Shown: one piece after another, positions 23,216 through 33,811 of the stretch | Layout of the letters: each line of letters begins with the position of its first letter | Position numbering within the stretch: the first letter of the stretch is position 1 | DNA from: Auriscalpium vulgare | Taxonomy: Eukaryota > Basidiomycota > Agaricomycetes > Russulales > Auriscalpiaceae | Length of the DNA stretch: 64,000 nucleotides | Assembly (NCBI GenBank): GCA_019915015.1 | Contig: JAHBBC010000024.1 | Coordinates: forward strand, 434,001 to 498,000 | Reading direction: 5' to 3' | Notes under the pieces: model-generated | Database searches by the model: none | Told to the model about the DNA's origin: nothing | What the model saw: only the letters and a program-made list of their open reading frames with translations | Translations under genes and position numbers: made by a program

Positions 23216-25037
23216 ATGCGCGCGACGACCGCCCTCCTTCCTTTGCTATCTGGCCTTCCGGCCGTCCTCTCTTTGTCTGGATCCTTGGACACGCGCGCGT
23301 CTACCGCATCCCAACCTATGAACCTCCAGTTCAACTCTTACGACAACGCCTGGGTCGACCCCCAATATGTGCTCTCGAAGAATTGGAATGACACTACCGT
23401 CGTTGCGCAGCAGACCATCGTGGAATGGGCGGACAACCTGAACGCGCAGGGCCCGTGGTGTGCGTCGTAGCGAATTCATTTTTTAACCGGCATGAGCGCT
23501 GATGTGTCTGTAGCGGTCACGACGTCAAAACCCTTCAATGCTTCATCTGGAGATGCGCATGACTATCTGTCCTGGGCACCCTAGTGCGTTGCCCGCCGTT
23601 TGCGAACGTACGCTTGACTGACGCCGCGGCGTAGCTGGTTCCCCGACTGCTCAAATGTGCACAACACCACCGCCCTTACGGATGAACAAAGTTCGCATCC
23701 TTATCACTGCCAGGAGCGCTCATACTGACCGAGAAACCCGCGGTCCGCCAGTCTGGGTCACATGCCCTTACATTTCGAAAGACGGGCAGTTTAACCCGGA
23801 TCGGCTGCTTGTCAACAACACCGGCGCATTCGACGCACTCTCGAACGCCGTGTTGTACAACTCCATGGCATGGGTCATCAACGGCTCCTCGACGTACCCT
23901 GAGCAGGTCGCCACGCAGATCAAGACGTGGTTCCTCGACGATGCAACGCGCATGAACCCGAACTTGAACTACGCGCAGGTCATCCGCGGGCCGCCGGGCT
24001 CGCAGTTTGGTTCGCATACTGGTGTCCTGTGGGTCTAACAAGCTGCGTGTTGAAAGGCGGGATGGCTGACGGATGTGCGCAGGGACTTGAAGGGCATGGC
24101 GAAACTCACGAGCGGGATCCTCATCCTTCGGCAAGGCAAGGCGCCGGCGTGGACCAGCGACATCGACACCGGGCTTGTGGCCTGGGCTAACACTTACATC
24201 CAATGGCTCACAACGTCGGACATTGCCCTCGGCGAGGCGAACTCTACCAAGTGCGTCGTTGTCTCCATTTTTAAAAACATCTTCGCTGATGTGCTGTTCC
24301 CAACAGCAACCATGGCTCGTACTACTACAATCAGCTCGCGTCCCTCCAGATCCTGGTGAACGACCTTACGGGCGCGAACGCGACGGTGCAGAAGTATTTC
24401 TCGACCTTGTATCAGAACCAAATCCTCGCATCCGGCGAACAGGTGTGTCTCCTAATTCATGCCGCGTGCGTAACACACTGAATCCACATCTCCAGCCTCT
24501 CGAAGCCGTGCGCACGCGGCCATACCACTACCGGTCATATAATCTCGCCGCAATGATCGTACGTCGCCTCTCCCCTCCATCTCCCATCCCCTTACGCTAA
24601 CACGCTGCGTCTAGACCAACGCGCGCATTGGCGCGTACCTCGGCTTCGACGCATGGAACCTGACGACCGCGACGGGCGGGACGATCCACGCCGCGCTCGA
24701 CTTTGCGCTCGCTGCGAAGCCGGACCCCGACGGCCTCTCCGAGCCGTACCAGAGTGCGGGCGCGGTCGCGTCGGTGTACGGCGACGCGCAGGGCAAGTAC
24801 GCCGCGTTCCTCGCACAGAATGAACCCGCATACCCCAAGGAGCCGTGGTTCTTCTGGTACCAGCCGCTCAGCGACAGCGGCTGGGTGCGCGCAAATGTGG
24901 GCAATACAACGTCCACCAGTAGCGGTGGTGGCGGTAGCAGCGGCACACAGAGCAAGAACGGCGCGGCGCGTGTTGTGTGCGCGTTGGCCGCTGTGGCGGC
25001 AGGGGTTGTGGGATCGCTCGCTGCGTTCCTTGTGTAG
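23216..25037 (+). CDS. GPI-type alginate-lyase-domain protein, copy 1
   Basis: Eight exons: 23216..23459, 23514..23583, 23635..23690, 23752..24028, 24083..24250, 24307..24442, 24496..24558, 24615..25037 (478 aa, frame closes). A signal peptide precedes an alpha/alpha-toroid lyase-like domain with the family marks SGDAHDYLSWAPYWFPDC (about residues 92-109), NNHGS (272-276) and TRPYHY (324-329). These carry the Asn, His, Arg and Tyr that serve the beta-elimination chemistry in alginate_lyase (PF05426)-type enzymes. The Ser/Gly-rich linker and final hydrophobic tail look like a GPI-anchor signal, so the product is probably held at the cell surface. Substrate is likely a uronic-acid polymer such as glucuronan, which is inference. 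Copy 2 at 26,968 has the same exon plan. Confidence 0.85.
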
Positions 25038-25480
25038 ATGCGTGTTGTGCTTGTAGTGCTGACGTGGACACTGTCGCCTGATGGAACGATATTTGTAGCT
25101 GGACGGCGCTTACTCTATCTATTCCATATATACCTGATGTAGAAGTGTTCTCTGCCGTGAATGAGAGTGCTGAACCTACAACGAGACATCAGGACACGCC
25201 ACAGGTCAGCTCAACACGGGCAGCGGCTCAGCGGCCCGCCGAACTTGAAAAGATCTTCCTTCGAACCTCTTCGAACGCTCTGCCAGCTGTTCCTCATCGA
25301 AACCCCCTGGCGGGTTGCTGTCCTATCCTATCCTGTCCTATATGCTAGCCACCGCAGAACGCCTGAGGTGCCCTGTCATTCACCGTCGTCAGATTTCGAG
25401 CTTGTCGAGGGCTTGGACGACGACTGCCGGCGGGCGCTTGTAATTCTCTTACGTCTCCCAGCGTCTCCCTTGCCTCTCAC
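25038..25480. other. 3' flank of lyase copy 1 and tandem-duplication junction zone
   Basis: The first ~150 nt align with the 3' flank of copy 2 (28,840-28,990), including a TATATACCTGATGTAGAA block. The junction to the second repeat unit lies between about 25,190 and 25,480. Confidence 0.5.
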
Positions 25481-25676
25481 TCTAACTGTTCTCCACGGCA
25501 CACGACGCGTCCCCCCTCAATTCCCAGCGGTCTGCCCGTCAAGATTGTCGAAATGTTGTTCAACGCTTGACTGATCTCTGCCCCGGTCTGCACGCCGCCC
25601 ACATTGCGTCCTGAAGTCGCATATACTTGGCCACATCGCAAGGCCGCAAGCACGCGCATATACCCCACTGGACCCT

Positions 25677-26480
25677 AACTCACAGCCATACGTACGCCCT
25701 TCCCAAGCTCCCCAATGCCGACACGATCCGTGAACGTGAGCCCCACGCCATCCAGCCCCAATTCAGCCCTCCCACCGACTCTAACCCCGACTCCAAGTTC
25801 AAGGGTACCACCCCCTGATCCTCCGCGGTTCTCGCGAGCTAATGAGCGCAGCAACCGCGCTACGAGACCGCGCACCTAGCCGCTCACTTCCCGCTCACCT
25901 CTGCCCGCGCTGGCTCGCGAAAAGCAGGCCATGCACCACTTGGACCCGCCCTTTCCTGAGAAGCTCACGTGGCGGCTGCGCTGATCATACTGCGCGGTGC
26001 GCATGCGGTGGCATGCGGTCGAGGTGCCCGGCGCGGGTGGCGCGTCGAGCGCGCGGAGTGCGGGGCCGAAGAGGTGACACAAGCCAGGTGCGTGTGTGCC
26101 AATTTCGGAGGGTATATGAGGTGCTAATGGGCGTGTTTTTCTGGAAGATTCGTGCCATGTCCCGCGGCCGACGAACGATATCAGATCTCGTTGGCAGAGA
26201 CGGTCTATCCGATGCGGCAGGGCATGCCGCTCATACGCGACAGGGCGCTCAAGCTGGAGGGAACATGGGCTCACATGAGGACAGGACAGGTGAGCCTACT
26301 TCTTCAGTGCTCTATGCAATGTCGTTGAGTATCAATATCGTGGCAGAGACAGCACTCTTCGCGTGTCCCGCGCAACGGCGAGTCTGCACGTGGACACCCC
26401 GTGGCCCGCCCCTCAAGATGGAAGCGCCTCCTACTGTATATCTTGAAACTCGGGACCGGCCTGGCTATCGTCGCGGGTTA
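25677..26480 (+). pseudogene. Ruined tandem copy of the conserved gene at 21,608
   Basis: The promoter block, exon 1, intron 1 and later parts can be followed by similarity to 21,608-22,480. The ATG has become ATA, a large part of exon 2 is deleted, and the remaining pieces are in different frames. The third exon with its flanking splice sites (about 26,090-26,290) is the best-kept part. Not translatable into the parental protein. Confidence 0.75.
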
Positions 26481-26967
26481 GCGGGCCCTGCTCGCAGGTT
26501 TCCCACTGCATTCGGAACACGGCTGCAATAAGTCAACTCCCTTACGACGGCCATGGCGCCTTCACGCAGTGCATGACAACTCGCATTTGTAGCGCTTTCG
26601 TCGGTGTCTCGAGCCCGGTCATATCCATTGATCAGCAGTCACAGATCTGAATGTACTGATTGTTCTCCCAGCTTTCTGCCCAATTCCCCTTTCCCCCAAT
26701 TCCTCTTTCCCCTTGGTCGCATCACCACATTACTGGTTTTGCCACGCTGGCGGTGACCAGAAACTCCAGGATGAGGTTTGGCACACCTATGGTTAGAGAC
26801 GCCCGGCGGCAACATATCGCCATTGAGTCGCGCAGGTCCCCCGATTCGGACCCATGGTATGCAAGCACGCTGGGACCGCTCTGGCTCGCACCCAACGGGA
26901 TAAATTACCCGCACTTGCTGTCCTACAACAAACCGTTACCCCCTACCCGCCCGCCGGCCCCCCCGCC
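26481..26967. other. Upstream region of lyase copy 2
   Basis: Diverged repeat of the stretch before lyase copy 1. It includes a GGGATAAATTA element at about 26,898, some 70 nt before the ATG, that could act as a TATA box. Confidence 0.4.
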
Positions 26968-28839
26968 ATGCGCGCAACGACCACCCTCCTTTATTTGCTG
27001 TCTGGTTTCCCGGCCGTCTTTTCTTCATCGTCCTTGGACACACGGGCGTCTGCCGCGTCCCAACTTACGAACCTCGGGTATGTCTCGTACGACAGCGCCT
27101 GGGTCAACCCTCAATATGTGCTCTCGAAGAAGTGGAATGATACCACCGTCGTTGCGCAGCAGAATATTGTGGAGTGGGCTGACTACCTGAATGCGCAGGG
27201 CCCGTGGTGTGCGTCGCAGCGATTTCTTTCTAAATGGCGTGAGTGTGCTGATGTATCCAATCAATTGTGCAGCGGTCACGGCGTCAAAACCCTTGCACGC
27301 TTCAGCTGGAGACCCGCATGACTATCTATCCTGGTCACCGTAGTGCGTTCGCCCGCCGTCTGTCGAGCGTGCGCTTGACTGACGCCGCGGCCCAGCTGGT
27401 GGCCCGATTGCGCAAGTGTGCACAACACCACCGCCCTTACGGACCAACAGAGTTCGTATCCTCATCACTGCCAAGAGCACCCGCATTGACCGAGAAACCC
27501 GCGGTCCGCCAGTCTGGCTCACCTGCCCGTACGTCGCGAAAGACGGGCGGTTTAACCCGGATCGGCTGCTTGTCAACAACACCGGCGCATTCGACGCACT
27601 CTCGAACGCCGTGCTGTACAACTCTATGGCATGGGTCATCAACGGCTCCTCGACGTACCCCGAGCAGGTCGCCACGCAGATCAAAACGTGGTTCCTCGAC
27701 GATGCGACTCGCATGAACCCGAACTTGAACTACGCGCAGGTAATTCGCGGGCCGCCGGGCTCGCAGTTTGGTTCGTATACTGGTGTCTTGTGAGTTGTCG
27801 TGAAGCTGCGAGTGGAAATGCGGGATCCCTGACGGATGTGTGCAGGGACTTGCACAACATGGCGAAACTTACGAGCGGGATCCTCATTCTCCGGCAAGGC
27901 AAGGCGCCGGCATGGACCAGCGACATAGACAACGGGCTTGTTGCCTGGGCTAACGCTTACATCCAATGGCTCACGACGTCGAACATTGCCCTCGGCGCAG
28001 CGAACGCTACCAAGTGCGTCGTTGTCTCCATACAAATCCTGATTCTCATTCTCGCTGATGTGCAATTCCCAACAGCAACCATGGCTCGTTTTACTGCACT
28101 CAGCTCGCATCACTCCAGATCCTGGTGAATGACCTTACGGCAGCGAACGCGACGGTGCAGAAGTACTTCTCGACCTTGTATCGAAACCAGATCCTCGCAT
28201 CCGGCGAACAGGTGTGTCCCCTACTTCGTGCCGCGTGCGTACGACGCTGAAGGTGCATCTCTAGCCTCTCGAAGCCGCGCGCACGCGGCCATATCACTAC
28301 CAATCGTGGAACCTCGCCGCAGTGATCGTACGCCGCCTCTCCCCTCATCTCCCATCCCCTAATGCTAACACCACGCCCAGACCAACGCGCGCATCGCTGC
28401 GTACCTCGGCTTCGATGCGTGGAACCAGATGACCGCGACGGGCGGGACGATCCACGCCGCGGTCGACTTCACGCTCGCCGCGAAGCCGGACCCCCCCAAC
28501 GCCCCCGACGGCCTCGCCGAGCCCGACGGCCTCTCCGAGCCGTACCAGAGTGCGGCCGCGGTCGGGTCGGTGTCCGGCGACCCGCAGGGCAAGTATGTCG
28601 CGCTCCTCGCGCAGAAAGAGCCCGCGTACCCCAAGGAGCCGTGGTTCTTCTGGTACCAGCCGCTCAGCGACAATGGCTGGGTGCGCGCGAACATGGGCAA
28701 CACAACGTCCACCAGCGGTGGTGGTGGTGGCGGCAGCAGCGGCGCGCAGAGCAAGAACTATGCGGCGCGTGGCGGTGTGTGCGCGCTGGCCGCTGTGGCG
28801 GTGGGGGTTGTGGGATCGCTTGCTGCGTTCCCTGTGTAG
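26968..28839 (+). CDS. GPI-type alginate-lyase-domain protein, copy 2
   Basis: Eight exons: 26968..27208, 27273..27342, 27396..27451, 27513..27789, 27846..28013, 28076..28211, 28265..28327, 28381..28839 (489 aa, frame closes). Exons 2 to 7 have exactly the lengths of copy 1. Key motifs are kept: SAGDPHDYLSWSPYWWPDC, NNHGS and TRPYHY. Changes include Phe-Tyr-Cys-Thr for Tyr-Tyr-Tyr-Asn after NNHGS and a longer, repeated Pro-Asp-Gly-Leu stretch in the last exon. Signal peptide and C-terminal GPI-like tail are both present. Both copies are therefore apparently functional, unlike their duplicated upstream neighbour. Confidence 0.85.
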
Positions 28840-29127
28840 ATGCGTGTACTGCTGGACAGCACTGTGTTGCAAGATATTTAATGCTGGACGGTGCACCTAC
28901 TTTATCTATTCCACATATACCTGATGTAGAAAAACAGCGGGAATATTGCGCCGAATGAGAAAGCTGAAGCGCTTTAGCTTGAGCAAGTCGAAGCGACACC
29001 ACGAATGTCGTCGACTGGCCATTGATCTCCGGGTTCATATACCTCTTGGCACATCACTACGTTGGTGTGTAAAAGAGCATCACTGGATTTATCCAGCGTA
29101 GTACAAGAGAACAGCGAAACTCGCCCA
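28840..29127. other. Convergent 3' region between lyase copy 2 and sedolisin B
   Basis: The first part is shared with the 3' flank of lyase copy 1. The left end of sedolisin unit B begins near 29,085. Confidence 0.5.
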
Positions 29128-31501
29128 TTACAATACGATATCCTTCAGCTTGCCGAAGTCCGGCGTCCCAAGCCCTGTAATCGGGTCCCAACCAACTGTT
29201 GCCTACACAGACATCAACGTATCAGCACTTGATGCGGGATCATGGGAAGCCACACTTACGTTGAAACCCGGGGTCCCACACCCTGGCGCATTGCCACTAG
29301 TGATGTCGTTGAACGCACTCACCCCGCGGGTGTACAGCAACGGGTTTAGGAAGCCAAGAGGCGGCAGACCGTGTGAAAGGCGCGCGTCGTTGAGAAGCGA
29401 GACAAAACCTGCAAAGGACGGGGATGACGCGGATGTGCCGCCAATGTGCACCGCGCGCCCCCGGAAAAAGATGCGGAAGTTGTCAGCCTGCCCGGACACG
29501 TCGGGTATGGCCTGAGGCAGATAATCAGTCGTAAGCACACAGGGACGTGGATTAAGGCTAAGCATTACTTACGCGGCCAGCACTAGGGGAAGGCGAATGT
29601 GAGACTCGCAATGAAGACACATTGGATGAAGACGCACGGATTGAACAGGCCCTCGTAGGTCCCCTTCGGAAGTTGCTTCGTCAGGAACTCGGTGACAGCG
29701 AGTTCCTGGTAGAGGGGACGAGCAAACTGACAGCCGCAAGCGTCAGTATGTTATCAGATACAATCCAAACAGGACGCCCACATAGTTGCTGAAGCCACCG
29801 CCCGAGAAGTCGACCGCAACCTCTGGGATATTAATCGTACCTCCAACCGCTGTAACGCTGCAGGCCGCAATCATGTTAGCGTCGCTGTATTCTTTCTTAA
29901 CAGTAAGTGAGGGGGCACACACAAGGGGCAGCTGGCAGGAAAGCCTGGGATAAATTTCGTGACATTGCGCCCGTCATTGGTCTGGCATGTCTGCGTTTCG
30001 GGATCCGGATCGCCATCGCCGACGCCTCCATCGCCGGAGCTGAACATCAAGGACACGCCGCGAGCACCTACAACAAGAAACCGAGTCATGCAAGATACGT
30101 CGCGGGATGAGTGCCACGAACCTAATTGGGCAAAGCCAGCGCAGACGCGCTTCGCGAACGACTCGGGAACTATGATGTGGGGAAGACGCATGAAGAGTAA
30201 ATCGATGGATAAATATAATGTTCTATAAATAACATACCAGTCTGCTCGTCGTCCCCGTAACTGGTAGAGATGGTCTGCGGGAGGGTCTTCTGCGCGAGAA
30301 CGAAATCCAGCCACTGCGACACCCAGCGTGAGCATCATGGCATGGCATCCAGAAATTGACACTAACCGCAGTGTAGGGCTCGTTTTCGTCATCCGGGGTG
30401 TCAATGTCGGGAATGAAGGGCGGGCTTCCGCCTGTGGTGTAAAAGGTCCCCGGCGTGGGGAACGCTATGCCGAGCGCGAACTGCACATCCAGGTCTGCCT
30501 CTGCGCCGGCTGCGCTCAATGTCTGGTTGTTCACACCACCTAGGTTAACGGCATCAGAAACGGATCTCGCGCGATCTCACGCCAGCATGGAGATAAGAAG
30601 ATGTTCGCACCGTTGATGAACGTGACGTTGAAAGTGGAGTTGACGGCCGCCGGAACCTGGTCCGCATAGAACTGCTGCAAATCTGCGAAGTTCGCCGACT
30701 GGTTGAGGTAACCCGTCAGCGCGATGCTGTTCTTCTTAGTCGCGGCAGGGACGTAGTCTACGGCGTTGTAGAGCTGCTTCAGGCACGAAACCGTGATGGT
30801 AGTGTTGCAGCTTGCGTCAACCTCCTGGCCGTTGGCTGTGATCGTTCCGCTCGTGGCGGCGGGCGCCTGTTCCTGTGCGCCGGAGAAGCGGAACGTTGCG
30901 CGATGGCCTGTGATGCGATTGAATAACGTGGTCGGCTGGATGAGTTCGATATGCGCGTGCATGTGCTCCGGGAGGCTGTAGCTCGTGGTGCGCACAACAG
31001 AATCCTCGTCGATAGCGTGCTTCCACACGTGGAATTTCTGCAAGGAATTTCTGAGAAAGTCCGACTGCCTTCAGCTGGGAAAGTCCTCACGGTGTCGAGC
31101 ATGGCCTCTGCCTTCGCCACGGGCACATGCACCGTAATCCAATCCTTGGCAGGCGACCGTACGCAGTCGCCCTCGGATATGTCGTGACCCGCGAGCCATT
31201 CGTTCACGGCATGAATGCTGTCGGGATGCGGTGCGACAAGCTCCTCCACTTCCTCCTTCGACAAATGGTCGCCATACCGCGCATGGTCTGGGTCGCTGAT
31301 CTCGTAGAGATGCCGCTCGAGCTCCAGGAAGTTTGACTGGGGCAACGCGATGCGAAGCGGAACAACGTGGTTGGTAGGGGCAGCTCCGACGTTGATCCAA
31401 TCCCGGGGTGCATGGACACGCTCTTTGATCTTGGGAGCGCTCTGTGGGGCAGCGAACGCGATGCCCAAGACGGCGAGAAGACAAGGGAGAGACGCGAGCA
31501 T
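29128..31501 (-). CDS. Sedolisin (S53) protease, copy B
   Basis: Eleven exons on the complement: 31091..31501, 30611..31037, 30367..30539, 30238..30313, 30122..30169, 29923..30067, 29782..29857, 29638..29726, 29573..29582, 29260..29511, 29128..29202 (593 aa). Each exon has exactly the length of its partner in copy A, including the 10-nt exon. The signal peptide, the Glu/Asp pair (AEADLD), the oxyanion Asp (SSGDGG), Ser (GGTSASSP) and the C-terminal calcium-site motifs are all intact. It differs from copy A at many positions, for instance an Asp-Thr-Pro-Asp-Asp-Glu loop in exon 3. The partner gene to its right is a relic broken further by a retrotransposon. Confidence 0.9.
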
Positions 31502-32162
31502 GGCGAATGCGAAGGGGATGCGCGGGGAGAGAAGGAAGGCGAGACGATGCTCTTATGGAGCATCTGGATCACACGAAGAAGAGGCTTTGGCTCATTCGGC
31601 AAGGAAACGGCGTCATGGGCACGTCCCTGTAATCCAATGGAGAGATCGCGGCGCGGGATAGGCTATTTAAGCGTTCGCGTTGATACCAGGGTTAAACGCA
31701 TGGTGCAAACGATGCGGGAGCATTCTTTTATTCCCTGGCCGGAGGTCGCCGTCAGTATGTCATTTTCTGCGTCGAAACGTAGCGAGTACACGCACCATCT
31801 CCGACAACAGAACTTGCAAACCTAGCGAGGCCCTGTTAGCCAGCAGCCGCTGCCCAAAACCTCCCTGAGGGAAAGAATCGCAGACAGCCGGGGCCTGCCC
31901 ATCTGTCTGCTCTGCCTCTTATCCTGTGGTACCGATGTCTTGTTGGGACCGGAGAGTCATCGAACAATCGTGATGAGGAGCACCAAAAGGCGTGGAATTC
32001 AACATTTGGCTGCGGGGGCAGATGAGGGTCGGAGCGAAGCTGCAGCGCCTGCGCAGCGCGCCGCGGCCTCGCCTAGCCTCAACGTCCAACAAGAACAAGG
32101 CAACGGCGCCCACGAGGTCACATCGGCCTGTCAATGTCGGCGACCGCGACGAAGAAAGACAT
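31502..32162. other. Duplicated divergent intergenic region, unit B
   Basis: Homologous to 20,318-20,919 and 46,831-47,617. No separate gene seen. Confidence 0.6.
31549..31557 (-). promoter_or_regulatory. TATA-like box of sedolisin B
   Basis: CATAAGAGC about 50 nt before the ATG, as in copies A and C. Confidence 0.45.
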
Positions 32163-32241
32163 ATGACCGTGACTTCGCCTCAGTCTCATAGGTCGTCGGT
32201 CGCCATTTCATCGAACAACTCATGTAGCCCCGCCTCCTCCA
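32163..32241 (+). pseudogene. Relic of the 47,618 gene, unit B, left part (split by retrotransposon)
   Basis: Exon-1 sequence of the gene at 47,618 up to its CCTCCTCC stretch, where the gypsy element has inserted. The relic resumes at 38,334. The ATG context is altered and small changes disturb the frame. Confidence 0.75.
32237..32241 (+). repeat. Target-site duplication CTCCA (left)
   Basis: CTCCA directly before the 5' LTR; the same five bases follow the 3' LTR at 38,334-38,338. Confidence 0.9.
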
Positions 32242-32514
32242 TGTCATGGGCATGGTCACTTACTTACCAACGGACATTCTACGTACGTTCACGGACTCGT
32301 TCTCATCGTGCGCGTGTTGTGTATCCAACAGACTCGTTCTCTATTCGCCTCGTACTTACTTGACTCGGCAGACTCTTATGTTTACGTGTGTTTGGTTCGT
32401 GGCTCGCTCATAGTCGCCTCTCGCTCATGTACTTCTCCTTGTCGAGTCAACGCCAGCAACGAGCACCCGCTCTGTTCTCGAACCTCCTCTGCTTCTCACA
32501 CTCGGCCCGTTACA
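32242..32514 (+). repeat. 5' LTR
   Basis: 273 bp, begins TGTCATGGGC and ends CCCGTTACA (TG...CA ends). I found no difference from the 3' LTR. Confidence 0.92.
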
Positions 32515-32516
32515 GT

Positions 32517-32526
32517 TTGACTCGAC
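32517..32526 (+). promoter_or_regulatory. Primer-binding site, probably self-primed
   Basis: TTGACTCGAC starts 2 nt after the LTR and is a perfect complement of GTCGAGTCAA at 32,441-32,450 inside the LTR. In Tf1 and relatives the 5' end of the element's own RNA folds back on the primer site. No tRNA-like match was noticed. Confidence 0.6.
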
Positions 32527-32621
32527 CACCCCACTCGAAACCCTACCTTTGCTTCTTAACTTCTTCTCGACATCTCAACACTCGACACTAGCCCCTATTT
32601 CTCTCATACATTTCTGCTAAT

Positions 32622-33779
32622 ATGTCCGCAGCAGGCTACGACGAAAATCCCTGGCCCAGCACCACTGGGAACATCTCCCAGGACCAGGTACCCGCTCAAG
32701 AGACAGCTGAAACTGCTCCACAGGTACCTCCGAGTAATCCGACCTGGCAGGACTTCAGTGCGATGCTGGAGACACTCAAGGGCGTCAGCCGACAGGTACA
32801 ATACGCTGACGACAATCAGCGACGTATCGGCGCCGCTCTTGAGGCCCTTACGGAACGTATTCACAGCGCCCCGCAGCCTGCAGCGGCTGCGCAATCCACC
32901 CGTACTCGCGATTTCGACGACGTCCCTCGTGGCGTCGCTCGATTCAAGGAACCACGCGTGTTCACGGGTAAAGCGACTGACGTCGAACCGTTCATTGACG
33001 AGATCGAGGCGGCCGTCGAGCTGTCTCGTGCCTCGCTCCCTACTGACTATCACAGGGCTTTGTATTTGCAGTCGTACCTCGCCGACGGCTCCGCCAAGAG
33101 CTGGTTCACGGCTATCAAGAAGAGCAACGAGGAATTGCTCTACGACTTCCGCGACCTCATCATCGATTTCCGAGAGAATTTCGGCGACAGCGACGTCGTC
33201 GGAACGGCTCTACGCAAGATCGAAGCACTCAAGCAGACTGGCTCGTGCTCGAGCTACGCGTCTCGTTTCCGAGAGCTACTGGTCTACGTTGACTTCTCCG
33301 AAGCGACGAAGATCCAGAAGTTCTATGAGGGTCTGAAGGAAGAAGTCAAAGACCTTTTCGTCTCTGTTCCTGTTGTTCCTACTGAGTTTGACAGGTACGT
33401 CGCGAAAGCGACCGAGCTCGATAACCGCGTGCACAAGCGTAACATCGAGAAGAATCGCACCAAATCGTCCTTTAACGACAAGGACAAGGGCAAGGCTAAG
33501 CAACAGCCTTCAACTCCGCGTTCCGGTCAGGCGTCCTCGTCGACGACGCAGACCGCACCACCCGCCTCGCACTCGTCGGTTGTACCCATGGAGATCGACG
33601 CGACCAAGGTCCGCGCCCCTCTCACACAAACCGAGAAGGATCGTCGCCGCCGCGACGGTCTGTGCATCTACTGCGGGCAAGGTAATCATGTCATTTCGAA
33701 CTGCCCTAACATGTCCGAGCGCGCGAAGAAGAACTTTGCCTCGCGCGCTCCTGCGTCCTCGTCGTCGGGAAAAGCCTAG
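32622..33779 (+). CDS. gag polyprotein of the gypsy element
   Basis: ORF of 385 aa. A Ty3-type capsid region lies at about residues 105-265 (FKEPRVFTG..., KSWFTAIKK..., YASRFRELLVYVD). A single zinc knuckle with the exact C-x2-C-x4-H-x4-C spacing (CIYCGQGNHVISNC) lies at about residues 348-361. The Lys/Ser-rich stretch between them would help bind RNA. The product forms the particle shell and packages the genomic RNA. The stop TAG at 33,777 lies four bases after a slippery heptamer that would let ribosomes continue into pol. Confidence 0.92.
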   Translation: MSAAGYDENPWPSTTGNISQDQVPAQETAETAPQVPPSNPTWQDFSAMLETLKGVSRQVQYADDNQRRIGAALEALTERIHSAPQPAAAAQSTRTRDFDDVPRGVARFKEPRVFTGKATDVEPFIDEIEAAVELSRASLPTDYHRALYLQSYLADGSAKSWFTAIKKSNEELLYDFRDLIIDFRENFGDSDVVGTALRKIEALKQTGSCSSYASRFRELLVYVDFSEATKIQKFYEGLKEEVKDLFVSVPVVPTEFDRYVAKATELDNRVHKRNIEKNRTKSSFNDKDKGKAKQQPSTPRSGQASSSTTQTAPPASHSSVVPMEIDATKVRAPLTQTEKDRRRRDGLCIYCGQGNHVISNCPNMSERAKKNFASRAPASSSSGKA

Positions 33780-33811
33780 CCGGCTGCTCCCACGTCCCAG
33801 GGCATCCGGCT
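33767..33811 (+). promoter_or_regulatory. Programmed -1 ribosomal frameshift site
   Basis: Heptamer GGGAAAA at 33,767-33,773 reads G-GGA-AAA in the gag frame (X-XXY-YYZ form) and is followed by GCC and the gag stop TAG. A 6-bp stem begins 4 nt later: AGCCGG (33,778-33,783) pairs with CCGGCT (33,806-33,811). A -1 shift enters the pol frame, which is open from there. Confidence 0.65.
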
